This document shows positions 17,112 through 25,590 of a stretch of DNA of 64,000 bases, in pieces. Position 1 is the first letter of the stretch. Each line of letters opens with the position of its first letter. Made by a program: the position numbers and the translations under genes. The notes beneath the pieces were generated by a model. It made no database searches. It saw only the letters and a list, made by a program, of their open reading frames with translations, and was not told the origin of the DNA. The stretch is from Photobacterium sanctipauli (lineage in GTDB: Bacteria; Pseudomonadota; Gammaproteobacteria; Enterobacterales; Vibrionaceae), in contig NZ_PYMA01000005.1 in NCBI RefSeq assembly GCF_003026495.1, positions 186,001 through 250,000 on the forward strand, given 5' to 3'.

Positions 17112-18269
17112 TTACCCTTCAAATAACTTACCCATTTGATAAACGCTGTGCACCGTGTTTTCAGCTGTCAGTAGAGTTAAGTTGGCTTTATAGCCCGCTT
17201 TAACCGCACCATATTGGTCATCGATGCCAAGCGCACGGGCAGGGTATAGGCTTGCCATTCTTAGCGCTTCTTCTTTTGAAACGCCGACATGCTCAATTAA
17301 ATTGCGAACACCGTCGATCATTGTTAATGCAGCACCGGCAATAGTACCATCCTTATAATGGCATTTCCCATCGGTAACAAAGGCCTCTGTACCCGCCATA
17401 TCATATTGTGTCATTGTGGTGCCTGCCGGAGTAACGGCATCGGTGACTAAGAAGAGTTTTTCTTTCAGGATATTTTTCGCAATACGAACAGACGGGTAGG
17501 ATGCGTGAATACCATCAACAATAATGCCTGCAGCGGGCTGCTGATCAAAAATATAACCAACAGCCCCCGTTTCTCTTGAGCTTAATGGCGTCATGGCATT
17601 GTAGAGGTGGGTCGCCATTGAAACCCCTTGCTTGTCGAGCAGTTGCTGATAACTGGCATTGGTATGACCCATAGAAACCGTGATCCCTGCGTCAACCAGG
17701 CAATCAATGGCGTCTTGGCTCGTTCTTTCTGGTGCCAAGGTAATGACTTTGATGGCATGGTTAAAACTCGCAAGATGCTTGGCCGTTGCCAAGTCTAGCT
17801 GCCTGATATGCTCAGGGTTATGCGCCCCTTTTTTTTCATAGCTGATAAAAGGCCCTTCTAAATGCAAGCCAAGGATACCTTCTTGTTCGTGAGTCGCCAT
17901 GCCATCAATCAGCGTTATTGCTTTGTTCATGTCGCTTGATGAACTGGTGATTAGGGTAGGTAAGTATTGTGTCGTGCCGTGTAAGAGGTTAGTGCGATTT
18001 ATTGTATCTAGCGTCTCTTTGCTGATGTCAGTATTAAAGAGAACCCCACCACAGCCATTAAGTTGAACATCAATAAAGCCTGCCGTAACAAGCATACCTT
18101 GGCCATCAATCTGATTGCTTGGTAATGCGTTATTTTTGTCCATTGGCTGGACACTCTCTATGGTGTCTCCGCAAATGATAACAGCGTGATTGTGCAAAGT
18201 GGTATAACCGTCAAAAACACTGATATTGGTTAACGCATACATATTTGTAGGACGAGTATGGGTGGTCAT
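17112..18269 (-). CDS. nagA: N-acetylglucosamine-6-phosphate deacetylase
   Basis: NagA removes acetate from GlcNAc-6-P, the product of NanE action on ManNAc-6-P. The 385-residue amidohydrolase shows GFIDVQLNGCGGV, the metal Glu in LGLHLEGPFIS, metal-site His residues in VSMGHTNAS and ATHLYNAM, and the catalytic Asp in FLVTDAVTPAG. I place the start at the ATG at 18269 (MTTHTRPTNMYAL), with GGAAG five bases ahead. Homologues often begin at the next in-frame Met (18242), and an open frame extends to a TTG at 18380 without a ribosome site. NanR-type dyads upstream suggest co-regulation with nan genes. Confidence 0.92.
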   Translation of the reverse strand: MTTHTRPTNMYALTNISVFDGYTTLHNHAVIICGDTIESVQPMDKNNALPSNQIDGQGMLVTAGFIDVQLNGCGGVLFNTDISKETLDTINRTNLLHGTTQYLPTLITSSSSDMNKAITLIDGMATHEQEGILGLHLEGPFISYEKKGAHNPEHIRQLDLATAKHLASFNHAIKVITLAPERTSQDAIDCLVDAGITVSMGHTNASYQQLLDKQGVSMATHLYNAMTPLSSRETGAVGYIFDQQPAAGIIVDGIHASYPSVRIAKNILKEKLFLVTDAVTPAGTTMTQYDMAGTEAFVTDGKCHYKDGTIAGAALTMIDGVRNLIEHVGVSKEEALRMASLYPARALGIDDQYGAVKAGYKANLTLLTAENTVHSVYQMGKLFEG

Positions 18270-18341
18270 AGTGGCTTCCATAAGATGCTCTGAAAGTGGA
18301 GTGATAATGCTGTCCATAAAGATTTCAAAGTAAATCAATGT

Positions 18342-18354
18342 GGAGTAAAACTTC
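18342..18354. promoter_or_regulatory. NanR operator-like dyad 3
   Basis: GGAGTAAAACTTC matches the consensus GRAGT-NNN-ACTYC exactly and lies about 75 bases upstream of the chosen nagA start. Confidence 0.65.
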
Positions 18355-18422
18355 TTTGTGCGAAGGTTATAGTCATCCAAACTTCATTTCAAGCGTAAAA
18401 AAACAAAAACGTGTGACCTGTT

Positions 18423-18435
18423 GGAGTTTGACTCC
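18423..18435. promoter_or_regulatory. NanR operator-like dyad 4
   Basis: GGAGTTTGACTCC is a perfect palindrome with a three-base centre and fits the NanR-type consensus. It lies midway between nagA and nanE. Confidence 0.6.
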
Positions 18436-18541
18436 TCCATGTTTTTGTTCATATATGGCTTCGCATGACTTGTTTTTAGTGCGTCCTTTATAAAGATGAA
18501 GAAAAAACGTGTGCTTGATCTCCTTTTTTGATTATTTTATT

Positions 18542-18554
18542 TGAAGTAAAACTC
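18542..18554. promoter_or_regulatory. NanR operator-like dyad 5
   Basis: GAAGTAAAACTCC fits the consensus GRAGT-NNN-ACTYC, about 60 bases upstream of the nanE start. Confidence 0.65.
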
Positions 18555-18568
18555 CATGATGTTAATTT

Positions 18569-18581
18569 GGAGCTCAACTTC
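18569..18581. promoter_or_regulatory. NanR operator-like dyad 6
   Basis: GGAGCTCAACTTC differs from the consensus at one position and follows dyad 5 by 27 bases, close to the nanE start, where it could block promoter clearance. Confidence 0.55.
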
Positions 18582-18614
18582 GTTATTGTTCTATTTTGTG
18601 GAGTGTTGCTATAT

Positions 18615-19322
18615 ATGAGCGCCGTTGCAAAAAATTGTCTTGATGTACTTCGACAAGGCTTCGTTGCTTCTTGCCAGCCAGTAGATGATGGTCCAATGGA
18701 CTCACCTGAAATAGTGAGTGCAATGGCACAAGCTGCGGTTGCGGGAGGAGCAGCTGGGCTGCGTATAGAAGGAATTGCTAATCTTAAAGCGGTGAGGAAA
18801 AACGTTTCTGTACCGATTATCGGCATTGTAAAGCGTGATCTTGAAGGGACTGATGTGCGAATTACGCCATACCTTGAAGATGTGCGAGCGTTACAGCAAG
18901 CGGGGGCGGATATCATTGCGATTGATGCAACTGATCGTGTTCGCCCTGAGTCAGTGGAAGCGCTTGTCGCAGAAATTCATAAGCTGGGCTGCATTGCGAT
19001 GGCAGATTGCGCCACTTATGAAGAAGGGATGCACTGTAAGCAATTAGGTGTCGAAATTATTGGTTCGACATTGTCTGGCTATACCGGAGGTGAAGTCCCT
19101 AGCGAACCTGATTTTGCCCTCGTTAAACAACTGGCAGAGTCTGGTTGTGAAGTGATGGCAGAAGGGCGTTATAACACCCCAGAGCTTGCTCGAATGGCCA
19201 TTGAGTCGGGTGCTTTCTGTGTCACCGTTGGCTCGGCAATTACGAGAATTGAGCATATTTGCCAATGGTTTAACACTGAAGTTGAACTTGGTCGTAAAAA
19301 AAGCGAAAAGGCAATCGCATGA
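18615..19322 (+). CDS. nanE: N-acetylmannosamine-6-phosphate 2-epimerase
   Basis: NanE converts ManNAc-6-P to GlcNAc-6-P. The 235-residue TIM-barrel protein has the characteristic start ([20 protein letters not shown]), the catalytic Lys region [19 protein letters not shown], and the phosphate-binding end [15 protein letters not shown] ... [12 protein letters not shown]. The ATG at 18615 gives the family N-terminus; the frame is open further upstream but runs through operator sequences. GGAG lies about 11 bases before the ATG, a long spacing. The stop overlaps the nanK start (ATGA). Confidence 0.93.
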   Translation: MSAVAKNCLDVLRQGFVASCQPVDDGPMDSPEIVSAMAQAAVAGGAAGLRIEGIANLKAVRKNVSVPIIGIVKRDLEGTDVRITPYLEDVRALQQAGADIIAIDATDRVRPESVEALVAEIHKLGCIAMADCATYEEGMHCKQLGVEIIGSTLSGYTGGEVPSEPDFALVKQLAESGCEVMAEGRYNTPELARMAIESGAFCVTVGSAITRIEHICQWFNTEVELGRKKSEKAIA

Positions 19323-20212
19323 AAACTTACTTAGCTGTTGACATTGGTGGTACGAAATTAGCGGCGGCGTTGATTAGCCAAGGGCTGATTATTGAACGAG
19401 AGCAAATTTCAACGCCATCATCGCAATCACCAGAAGCCCTGAGTGATGCGTTAGCAGCCTTGTTAGTGCCATTAGCCCAAAAGGCGGATGTTGTGGCTGT
19501 TGCTTCAACGGGCATCATCAACAACGGCATCTTGCATGCGTTAAATCCCGCTAACTTAGGTGGATTGAATGCATTCCCATTGCAAGCGGTTATTGCGGAA
19601 ATGACGGGTTTAGAGACCGTTGTCATTAATGATGCGCAAGCCGCTGCCTGGGCTGAATTCCAAGCATTGGAAGAGCAGTCGTCAACAAGTATGGCTTTTA
19701 TCACTGTATCAACAGGGGTTGGGGCTGGTCTTGTTAACCAAGGTAACTTGCTAGTGGGTGCTAGGGGCATTGCGGGTCATGCGGGCCATATGCTTGCCGA
19801 TCCAACAGGGCCTCAGTGCGGATGTGGCCGTATTGGTTGTGTCGAGAGTATTGCTTCTGGTACTGCGATTGGCCGAGAGGGCGAAGCTTTCTTTGGTAAA
19901 GAAACGACTGGTTACGATGTTTATCAGCAGTTTCTAGCAGGCAACCAAGATGCGGAGCGCATTGTTCGCCGCTCAGCCAAGGCGATTGCAAATCTGATTG
20001 CCGATTTAACCATTTCTCTTGATTTAGATGTCGTGACATTGGGTGGCAGTGTTGGCTTGGCGGAAGGCTATCTCAATATGGTCAGTGAGTACCTTGAAGC
20101 CCAGCCAGCAGTATACCGCCCCAAGGTCATACCCGCGCAGACGGGCGCAGACGCAGGTCTGATTGGTGTAGCGTCATGGGCTGCAAACCAGGCAACTAAA
20201 TCAAAATCATAA
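19319..20212 (+). CDS. nanK: N-acetylmannosamine kinase (ROK family)
   Basis: NanK phosphorylates ManNAc at C6 using ATP. The 297-residue ROK protein begins with the phosphate-1 motif [16 protein letters not shown], has the sugar-binding and catalytic region [14 protein letters not shown], then [25 protein letters not shown], the zinc-binding CxCGxxGCxE motif with the catalytic-site His. It overlaps nanE by four bases and is followed 37 bases later by the symporter gene, so nanE-nanK-nanT is one operon. Confidence 0.93.
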   Translation: MKTYLAVDIGGTKLAAALISQGLIIEREQISTPSSQSPEALSDALAALLVPLAQKADVVAVASTGIINNGILHALNPANLGGLNAFPLQAVIAEMTGLETVVINDAQAAAWAEFQALEEQSSTSMAFITVSTGVGAGLVNQGNLLVGARGIAGHAGHMLADPTGPQCGCGRIGCVESIASGTAIGREGEAFFGKETTGYDVYQQFLAGNQDAERIVRRSAKAIANLIADLTISLDLDVVTLGGSVGLAEGYLNMVSEYLEAQPAVYRPKVIPAQTGADAGLIGVASWAANQATKSKS

Positions 20213-20249
20213 ACTAACTTACCTCACCCTACGTTTAGAGGAGCAACGC

Positions 20250-21743
20250 ATGGAAACGCATGCTTTTGGTACATTAAATTATATTGTGTTAGTGGTGTAC
20301 CTCGCCGCCATTATGTTGGTTGGCGTGTATTTCGCAAAACGACAAAAATCAGCAGATGACTATTTCAAAGCGGGTGGTCGTATTCCTGGCTGGGCCGCTG
20401 GTATCAGTGTTTTTGCGACAACGCTTAGCTCAATTACCTTTATGTCTATTCCGGCCAAAGCTTACACGGAGGACTGGACGTTCTTGATTGGGCAGTATAT
20501 CGCCATCCTTATTCTGCCGTTTGTATTCATCTATTACATTCCGTTTTTCCGCAAGCTGAATCTAACATCGGCTTATGAATACTTGGAAAAACGCTTTGAT
20601 GTAAGAATGCGCCTATTTGCCAGTATTTCATTTATGCTGTTCCACATTGGCCGTATTGCAATCATCACGTACTTGACGGCGCTAGCGCTAATGCCATTCA
20701 TTGATATTAGCCCGCTAACTATCGTGTTCTTGATTGGTGTACTTTGTATTGTCTACACCTTCTTGGGCGGTATCGAAGGGGTGATCTGGACGGATGTTAT
20801 TCAGGGCATCATGTTGTCATTGGCTGCCGTCATGATCTTCGTGATGATTTGCTTTAACGTTGACGGTGGTATCGGTGAGATCTTCAGCATGTCTGCACAG
20901 GCTGACAAGTATTTCCCTGCCGATAAAATGGCGTGGAGCTGGTCTGAAAGTACTATCCCTGTGCTAACTATCGGTTTCTTGTTTGCAAGCTTGCAGCAAT
21001 TTACAGCCAGCCAAGACGTGGTTCAGCGTTACATCGTTACTGACTCTGTCGAAGAAACGAAAAAAGCACTGGTAACTAACGCGAAGCTAGTTGCTTGTAT
21101 CCCTGTATTCTTCTTCGCGGTTGGTGCGGCACTATATGCTTACTACACGCAGAACCCAAGTCTATTACCTGAAGACTTTAACACTGGTGGTATTCTACCG
21201 TTCTTCGTTATCTCACAAATGCCAGCGGGTATCGCAGGCTTGATTATTGCGGCAATTTTCGCAGCATCGCAGTCAAGTATTTCCAGTAGCTTAAACAGTA
21301 TCTCTGCTTGTTTTACGTCTGATATCTACAGCCGTTTTGGTAAGAAGAAAACGCCAGTTGATAACCTAAAAGCAGGCCGTTTGGTTACAGTAAGTGCGGG
21401 TGTATTCGGTGTGATTGCATCAACTTACCTAATCATGGCAAATGAAAGTGAGCTATGGGATGCGTTCAACAGCTTGATTGGCCTAATGGGCGGCCCAATG
21501 ACTGGTCTGTTCATGCTGGGTGTGTTCGTACGACGTGCAAATGCCAACAGTGCGCTAGTTGGTGTTATTGCTGCAGTGGCCTCGATTCTAGTTGTACGTT
21601 CGAGCACTGACCTAAACTTCTTCTTCTACGGTGTTATCGGTACCTTGGTGGTTGTGATTGTCGGCTTTGTGACTGCGCCGCTATTTAAAAATAGCCACAG
21701 CGAAGAAGAGATTGCCTCACTAACGATTCAACGCCAACCATAA
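20250..21743 (+). CDS. nanT: Sodium/sialic acid symporter (SSS family)
   Basis: The 497-residue membrane protein belongs to the sodium:solute symporter family (about 13 membrane segments), with YFKAGGRIPGWAAGISVFATTLSSITFMS near the N-terminus and the sodium-site region IIAAIFAASQSSISSSLNSIS. This is the SiaT/NanT-type Na+ symporter used for N-acetylneuraminate in several gamma-proteobacteria, in place of the TRAP transporter (SiaPQM) of V. cholerae or the MFS NanT of E. coli. GAGGAG precedes the ATG. Substrate is inferred from its place directly after nanEK. Confidence 0.9.
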   Translation: METHAFGTLNYIVLVVYLAAIMLVGVYFAKRQKSADDYFKAGGRIPGWAAGISVFATTLSSITFMSIPAKAYTEDWTFLIGQYIAILILPFVFIYYIPFFRKLNLTSAYEYLEKRFDVRMRLFASISFMLFHIGRIAIITYLTALALMPFIDISPLTIVFLIGVLCIVYTFLGGIEGVIWTDVIQGIMLSLAAVMIFVMICFNVDGGIGEIFSMSAQADKYFPADKMAWSWSESTIPVLTIGFLFASLQQFTASQDVVQRYIVTDSVEETKKALVTNAKLVACIPVFFFAVGAALYAYYTQNPSLLPEDFNTGGILPFFVISQMPAGIAGLIIAAIFAASQSSISSSLNSISACFTSDIYSRFGKKKTPVDNLKAGRLVTVSAGVFGVIASTYLIMANESELWDAFNSLIGLMGGPMTGLFMLGVFVRRANANSALVGVIAAVASILVVRSSTDLNFFFYGVIGTLVVVIVGFVTAPLFKNSHSEEEIASLTIQRQP

Positions 21744-21776
21744 TTTAGTTTTTATAATTCCCCCATAAAAACGCCC

Positions 21777-21813
21777 GAAGGCTTAAGTGTTGATGACTTA
21801 AGCCTTCTTTTTT
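21777..21813 (+). terminator. Intra-operon terminator between nanT and nanQ
   Basis: A perfect 12-base stem (GAAGGCTTAAGT paired with ACTTAAGCCTTC), a 7-base loop and six T lie directly upstream of the nanQ ribosome site (AAGGAAAA). It should reduce transcription into nanQ, setting lower expression than nanEKT. Confidence 0.8.
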
Positions 21814-21827
21814 GCAAGGAAAATTCA

Positions 21828-22295
21828 ATGTTGTTAGCAAACTTAGACAAACCAGAGTCATACGCGTACTTGCCAGAAGCGTTGATCGCCTGTGTAGAGC
21901 ACCTAAAGAGCCTAGATCTTGAGAACCTCGAGCTAGGTCGGCACGAAGTTGATGGCGACCAGGTATTTATTAATGTGATGGAGTTTGAAACCGGCAATCC
22001 AGCCGACAAGCAAGCAGAAGTTCACAAAGAGTACCTTGATGTCCAAGTGTTAATTAAAGGTGAAGAGAGAATAGACTTCGGTCTTTATTCAGAACTGAAT
22101 CCAGTAAGCAAAGAATATGATGATGCTGATGATTATTACTTAGTTAGTAAAATGAATGCACAATGTACGATTGATTTAGAACCGAGAATGTTTGCTATTT
22201 TCTTTCCTGAGGAGCCTCATAAACCAGGTTGTTTTATATTTAAACCAACTTTGCTAAAGAAAGCGGTGATGAAAGTACATAAAAGTCTAGTCTAG
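21828..22295 (+). CDS. nanQ: YhcH/NanQ-type sialic acid anomerase
   Basis: This 155-residue cupin-like protein is of the YhcH/YjgK/YiaL family. Visible marks are HKEYLDVQVLIKGEERIDFG and the C-terminal FPEEPHKPGCFI with metal-site His/Glu residues. E. coli YhcH (NanQ) is reported to speed opening and anomerisation of sialic acid so that NanA, which needs the other form, is not limited. The gene has a good ribosome site but follows a strong terminator hairpin after nanT, so it is probably expressed by read-through. The role is inferred from family and context. Confidence 0.85.
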   Translation: MLLANLDKPESYAYLPEALIACVEHLKSLDLENLELGRHEVDGDQVFINVMEFETGNPADKQAEVHKEYLDVQVLIKGEERIDFGLYSELNPVSKEYDDADDYYLVSKMNAQCTIDLEPRMFAIFFPEEPHKPGCFIFKPTLLKKAVMKVHKSLV

Positions 22296-22315
22296 TTTAG
22301 ACGTTGCTAATTACA

Positions 22316-22343
22316 AAGGCCAGCATTGTATGCTGGCCTTTTT
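22316..22343 (+). terminator. Terminator after nanQ
   Basis: Stem AAGGCCAGCA paired with TGCTGGCCTT, 5-base loop, then five or more T. It ends the nanEKTQ transcript. Confidence 0.85.
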
Positions 22344-22603
22344 ATTGGCACTTTTTAAATTGGCAATGCTCTTTAAATTGAAAATAGTGTTGCAAGGGGG
22401 ATAGGTTTGCAAGAGGTGATAGGATTTTAAGTAGTAGGTTTTAAACTGGCTACAGGGTTTAACATAGAAGTAGTGATTTAATTATCAGTGGGCTTTATGG
22501 TTAATACTCCCTTTGCCTATTACAAACTCATAATATTGTATATTGATGAGGTATTAACTTTAAGCGTATGGGAATATCAGGTACTTAATGGCGTTACAGA
22601 TGT
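22344..22603. other. Intergenic stretch without recognised features
   Basis: Between the nanQ and porin terminators there are about 260 AT-rich bases. An imperfect direct repeat of CTTTTTAAATTGGCAAT / CTCTTTAAATTGAAAAT is visible near 22350-22385. I see no gene, RNA or promoter that can be supported. Confidence 0.4.
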
Positions 22604-22630
22604 AAAAAAGCCAGCAAAAAAATGCTGGCT
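22604..22630 (-). terminator. Terminator of the porin gene
   Basis: On the minus strand AGCCAGCA pairs with TGCTGGCT around a T-rich loop and is followed by six T. It lies about 50 bases after the porin stop codon. Confidence 0.8.
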
Positions 22631-22678
22631 ATGGTAAAGGGTACCAATTAAAAGGAGTTAGGACAAGTTAGATTACGA

Positions 22679-23746
22679 TTACCATTCAAAACGAAGGCTA
22701 GTTGTGAATACATCGCCTTGCTCAATGCTACTTACTTCAACACCCGTTGCGGATACCGTTGATTTACCACCACGGTTGTTGGTGTAGTTTAGGTATAGTG
22801 ATGTTCTTGGTGTGAAGCGATATTGCAATTCAGTTTGAATAGCATCTTCTACGACATCGTTGGTTGATTTAGTTTCGTCAAACTTAAGGTAACGGTAACC
22901 AATTCTCGCTACCCAGTCACCAAATGTGTACATGGCGCGGAAATCCAGACCTATTGTGCTAGCGTCTTTCGATGAACTTCTTAAATCAAGGTTTTCCTCG
23001 GTATAAGCGGCACCTAAGTAAAGATCTTCGTAAAAGTACTGTGTACCAATACCATAGGTCTCGTAAGTCGTTATGTCATTCATTTTGTCGTAGGCTTTAT
23101 CTTTTTGATACATGACAACTGGATGTAAAGTACCTGCTTTGCCTAGGTCAATCGAGTATTGTGCGGCAGCGTTATACGCATAATCTACCGAAGAGTTAGT
23201 GATGTAAGCAGCTGAATAGTCAAGGTTTCCTATATTGTTACGGTACTGGAATGTACCGTTCTGACGAAACACAAGCGCTGCACTTTCATCTACTGTACCA
23301 ACATGGAAGCCTGCAACAGGGTCGCCGCCGGTTGAGAAAATATCACCGATATTGGTAAACATAGTTAGGCCGGAAACAACACGGCCAGCTTCGATGCGGC
23401 CATATTCGCCCATATCGATACCCGCCCAAATGTAACGAGCTTTCCAATCGACATTATCTTTGTCATCTGGCACTAGTTGATATTGGGCTTGTCCCATAAC
23501 AGCCATAGTGTCATTAATAACTTGGCGGCCATTAAAGCCTAGACGGGCATTATAAGTACCATTTGTCTTACGTTCACCAGTTGCTTCGCCATTCTCATCT
23601 TTTTGCTTGGCGTTTTTAAAGTCCGCTTGGGCACGGCCATAGGAATTAAGAACAGAACCATCTTCCGCACGATATATTTCGGCGGCAAAAGCACTTGTTG
23701 ATAATAAAGTAAGTGGAATAATAATGGACAACGATGATTTTTTCAT
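22679..23746 (-). CDS. Outer-membrane trimeric porin, probably of the NanR regulon
   Basis: The 355-residue protein has a signal peptide (SIIIPLTLLSTSAFA) and a beta-barrel sequence of alternating aromatic strands, starting EIYRAEDGSVLNSYGRAQADF and ending SLRFEW with the terminal aromatic residue typical of porins. The constriction-loop region (SGLTMFTNIGDIFSTGGDPVAG) is in the expected place. It resembles general Gram-negative porins (OmpU/OmpC type), not the KdgM-like NanC. Two NanR-type dyads upstream imply that it serves as the sialic acid entry channel here; that is inference. It faces nanQ convergently. Confidence 0.88.
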   Translation of the reverse strand: MKKSSLSIIIPLTLLSTSAFAAEIYRAEDGSVLNSYGRAQADFKNAKQKDENGEATGERKTNGTYNARLGFNGRQVINDTMAVMGQAQYQLVPDDKDNVDWKARYIWAGIDMGEYGRIEAGRVVSGLTMFTNIGDIFSTGGDPVAGFHVGTVDESAALVFRQNGTFQYRNNIGNLDYSAAYITNSSVDYAYNAAAQYSIDLGKAGTLHPVVMYQKDKAYDKMNDITTYETYGIGTQYFYEDLYLGAAYTEENLDLRSSSKDASTIGLDFRAMYTFGDWVARIGYRYLKFDETKSTNDVVEDAIQTELQYRFTPRTSLYLNYTNNRGGKSTVSATGVEVSSIEQGDVFTTSLRFEW

Positions 23747-23919
23747 TGTAATGCCTTGGTTTTAATATATTTAAGGTGAATAAATTCCTTCCCAATAAGG
23801 GAATAAATATGGTAGTGATTAGTTGAATTGTTTATAAGTTATGGCGTAACTATAGCTCCATTCATTAATTCATTTTTTGCAATGGGGTAATTATTTTATT
23901 AGCTTATTCTTGATCTTTT

Positions 23920-23932
23920 GGAGTTAAACTTC
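23920..23932. promoter_or_regulatory. NanR operator-like dyad 7
   Basis: GGAGTTAAACTTC matches the consensus GRAGT-NNN-ACTYC and is nearly the same as dyad 1 ahead of nanA. It lies about 175 bases upstream of the porin start. Confidence 0.7.
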
Positions 23933-23951
23933 AAGGTGCAAACATCTAAAT

Positions 23952-23964
23952 GGAGATTTGCTTC
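23952..23964. promoter_or_regulatory. NanR operator-like dyad 8 (weak)
   Basis: GGAGATTTGCTTC keeps the outer bases of the dyad but loses the inner T/A pair. It is centred 32 bases (three helical turns) from dyad 7, which favours it being a real secondary site. Confidence 0.4.
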
Positions 23965-24203
23965 TCACTTTATTTTTTCTAACTTTTGTTTGTAAGGGGT
24001 TTAATTGTGTTTTTATTTTTGGTTTGTTTTTGTTTTTGTTGTGTTGTTAGATATGTGTTTGGTGAATTTATTCGTTATTGTTCTATGTTGCTATTTATTG
24101 TTTGGGGGAGGTATGATGGTGTTCTATTTCAGGTTTTAGCGCTAAGTTGTTTTTTAACAGCTAGGGTCTATTTAAATGGCAATATAATTTTGAAAAGGCG
24201 AAG

Positions 24204-24235
24204 GTACAAATTGCTCGTGGCAATTTGTACTTTTT
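24204..24235 (+). terminator. Terminator with no annotated upstream gene
   Basis: GTACAAATTGC pairs perfectly with GCAATTTGTAC over a 5-base loop, followed by five T on the plus strand. No plus-strand gene precedes it for several kb except in the T/G-rich region. On the minus strand, where the M48 protease gene ends at 24269, the following run is CTTCGCCTTTTC, a weaker tail, so a bidirectional role is possible. Confidence 0.7.
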
Positions 24236-24268
24236 ACTAGCTATATTGTCTCAGGAGGTGCCTCAAGG

Positions 24269-25057
24269 CTACAAAGTACAATTAGGCTTTGAAGCGGGCG
24301 TGTTCGGCAGGCGTGTGATTTCAGCGCGTAAGTCATCAATCCGTGTGCTGTGCGATGGGTGAGTTGACAGTAATTCTGGCGGTTGGCTTCCTCCAGATGC
24401 TCGTGCCATGTTTTTCCATAGGCTAACACTTTCATTTGGATTAAAGCCGGCTTCAGCCATTAGCTGTAGACCAATGATGTCGGATTCAGACTCTTGGGCA
24501 CGGCCATAAGGCATTAATACTCCATATTGAACGCCAAGGCCCAAACCGGCCATCGCTGCATCATGATACTCCGTTCCGCTAATTGCCATGCTGGAGATTT
24601 GCATTCCGATGTTAGCCAACTGCGAGCGAGACAAGCGCTCGTTACTATGGTGGGCAAGGACGTGGCCGATTTCATGTCCAATGACAGTAGCAAGTTGATC
24701 TTGATTGACTGCAACATCAAGCAAACCGGTATATACACCAATTTTACCGCCAGGCAGGGCAAAGGCGTTAACTTGCTTGCTATCAAATACCACGACCTCC
24801 CATTTACCCGCTTGATTGCCACTTAGCTTTTTGGTTAGGGCGTCTGTGACGCATTGGACATACTGGTTAGTTTTTGGGTCAGTGTAGATTTTCTCTTGTT
24901 GTTTGAGTTGCTCAAATGACTGGGCGCCCAGTTGAGACATGTCTTGTTCTGAGAAAAGTAGGACTTGTTGGCGCCCTGTTGGCGAGCTGCTACAAGCCGC
25001 GAGAAGCAATGTAGCTGCTAAGGCACCTGCGAGTTTAGTATGTTGTTGATAATTCAT
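24269..25057 (-). CDS. M48-family metalloprotease lipoprotein (LoiP/YggG-like)
   Basis: This 262-residue protein has a lipoprotein signal (LLLAACSSS, lipobox Cys near residue 22) and an M48 zinc protease domain with VIGHEIGHVLAHH and the third ligand Glu in RAQESESDIIG. It should act at the periplasmic face of the outer membrane, as E. coli LoiP does in envelope quality control. Length is normal for the family. It is a single gene, divergent from a thioesterase gene 92 bases away. Confidence 0.9.
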   Translation of the reverse strand: MNYQQHTKLAGALAATLLLAACSSSPTGRQQVLLFSEQDMSQLGAQSFEQLKQQEKIYTDPKTNQYVQCVTDALTKKLSGNQAGKWEVVVFDSKQVNAFALPGGKIGVYTGLLDVAVNQDQLATVIGHEIGHVLAHHSNERLSRSQLANIGMQISSMAISGTEYHDAAMAGLGLGVQYGVLMPYGRAQESESDIIGLQLMAEAGFNPNESVSLWKNMARASGGSQPPELLSTHPSHSTRIDDLRAEITRLPNTPASKPNCTL

Positions 25058-25149
25058 TGAAGATTCCTTTCATTCAATCCTAAAATCACGATAGCAGAAT
25101 TATACATATTGTGTATCATCGTAAGAAATAGGCATGCACGGAAAAAATC

Positions 25150-25590
25150 ATGGCAATTTGGAAAAAAAACTTCACGTTAGAGTCTCTGAATCAAACCTCG
25201 GTAAACACCTTAGTTGAACACTTGGGTATTGAGTATGACTCTTTTGATGATAGTAGTTTAACTGCGATAATGCCTGTTGATGCGCGTACCCACCAACCTT
25301 TGGGTATGTTGCACGGTGGGGCATCGGTGGTACTGGCTGAGACGCTAGGATCGATTGCTGCCAATATGTGTGTTGATGAAGGTAAATATTGCGTTGGGCT
25401 AGATATCAACGCCAACCACCTGCGGGCAATGCGCAGTGGTGTGGTTAGAGGCAAAGCCACGCCAATTCATATCGGTGCAACCACCCAAGTATGGCAAATA
25501 GAAATTGCCGATGAGCGCGATAGACTTGTTTGTACTAGCCGGCTGACAATGGCTGTTATGACTCACAAGAAAAAAGCGAGTGAAGCATGA
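25150..25590 (+). CDS. Hotdog-fold acyl-CoA thioesterase (MenI/YdiI-like)
   Basis: The 146-residue protein has the PaaI/4HBT-II hotdog pattern: LGMLHGGASVVLAETLGSIAAN with the catalytic Glu, followed by GLDINANHLRAMRSGVVRGKA. This is the family of E. coli YdiI (MenI), which hydrolyses 1,4-dihydroxy-2-naphthoyl-CoA in menaquinone synthesis, and of EntH. Exact substrate is uncertain. Its stop overlaps the start of a DUF3389 gene (ATGA), so the two are translationally coupled. Confidence 0.88.
   Translation: MAIWKKNFTLESLNQTSVNTLVEHLGIEYDSFDDSSLTAIMPVDARTHQPLGMLHGGASVVLAETLGSIAANMCVDEGKYCVGLDINANHLRAMRSGVVRGKATPIHIGATTQVWQIEIADERDRLVCTSRLTMAVMTHKKKASEA

Larger units (their letters stand above)
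18270..18614. promoter_or_regulatory. nagA-nanE divergent control region
   Basis: This 345-base spacer separates divergent nagA and nanE. It holds at least four copies of the NanR-type dyad, annotated separately, plus a partial copy near 18378-18392. The density suggests strong multi-site repression of both transcripts. Confidence 0.65.
23747..24203. promoter_or_regulatory. Porin upstream region and T/G-rich stretch
   Basis: About 450 bases without a supported gene. The proximal part (23747-23970) holds the porin promoter and two NanR-type dyads. The distal part (about 23970-24200) is unusually rich in T and G on the plus strand and ends at a plus-strand terminator. An open frame runs through it from a TTG, but its stop lies beyond the terminator, so I do not call it a gene; a small RNA is possible. 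Confidence 0.4.

Noticed and set aside
23986-24240. 84-codon hydrophobic open frame starting at TTG
   Set aside because: Its stop codon lies beyond a strong plus-strand terminator, the start is TTG, and the composition simply reflects T/G-rich DNA. A small RNA is the better reading.
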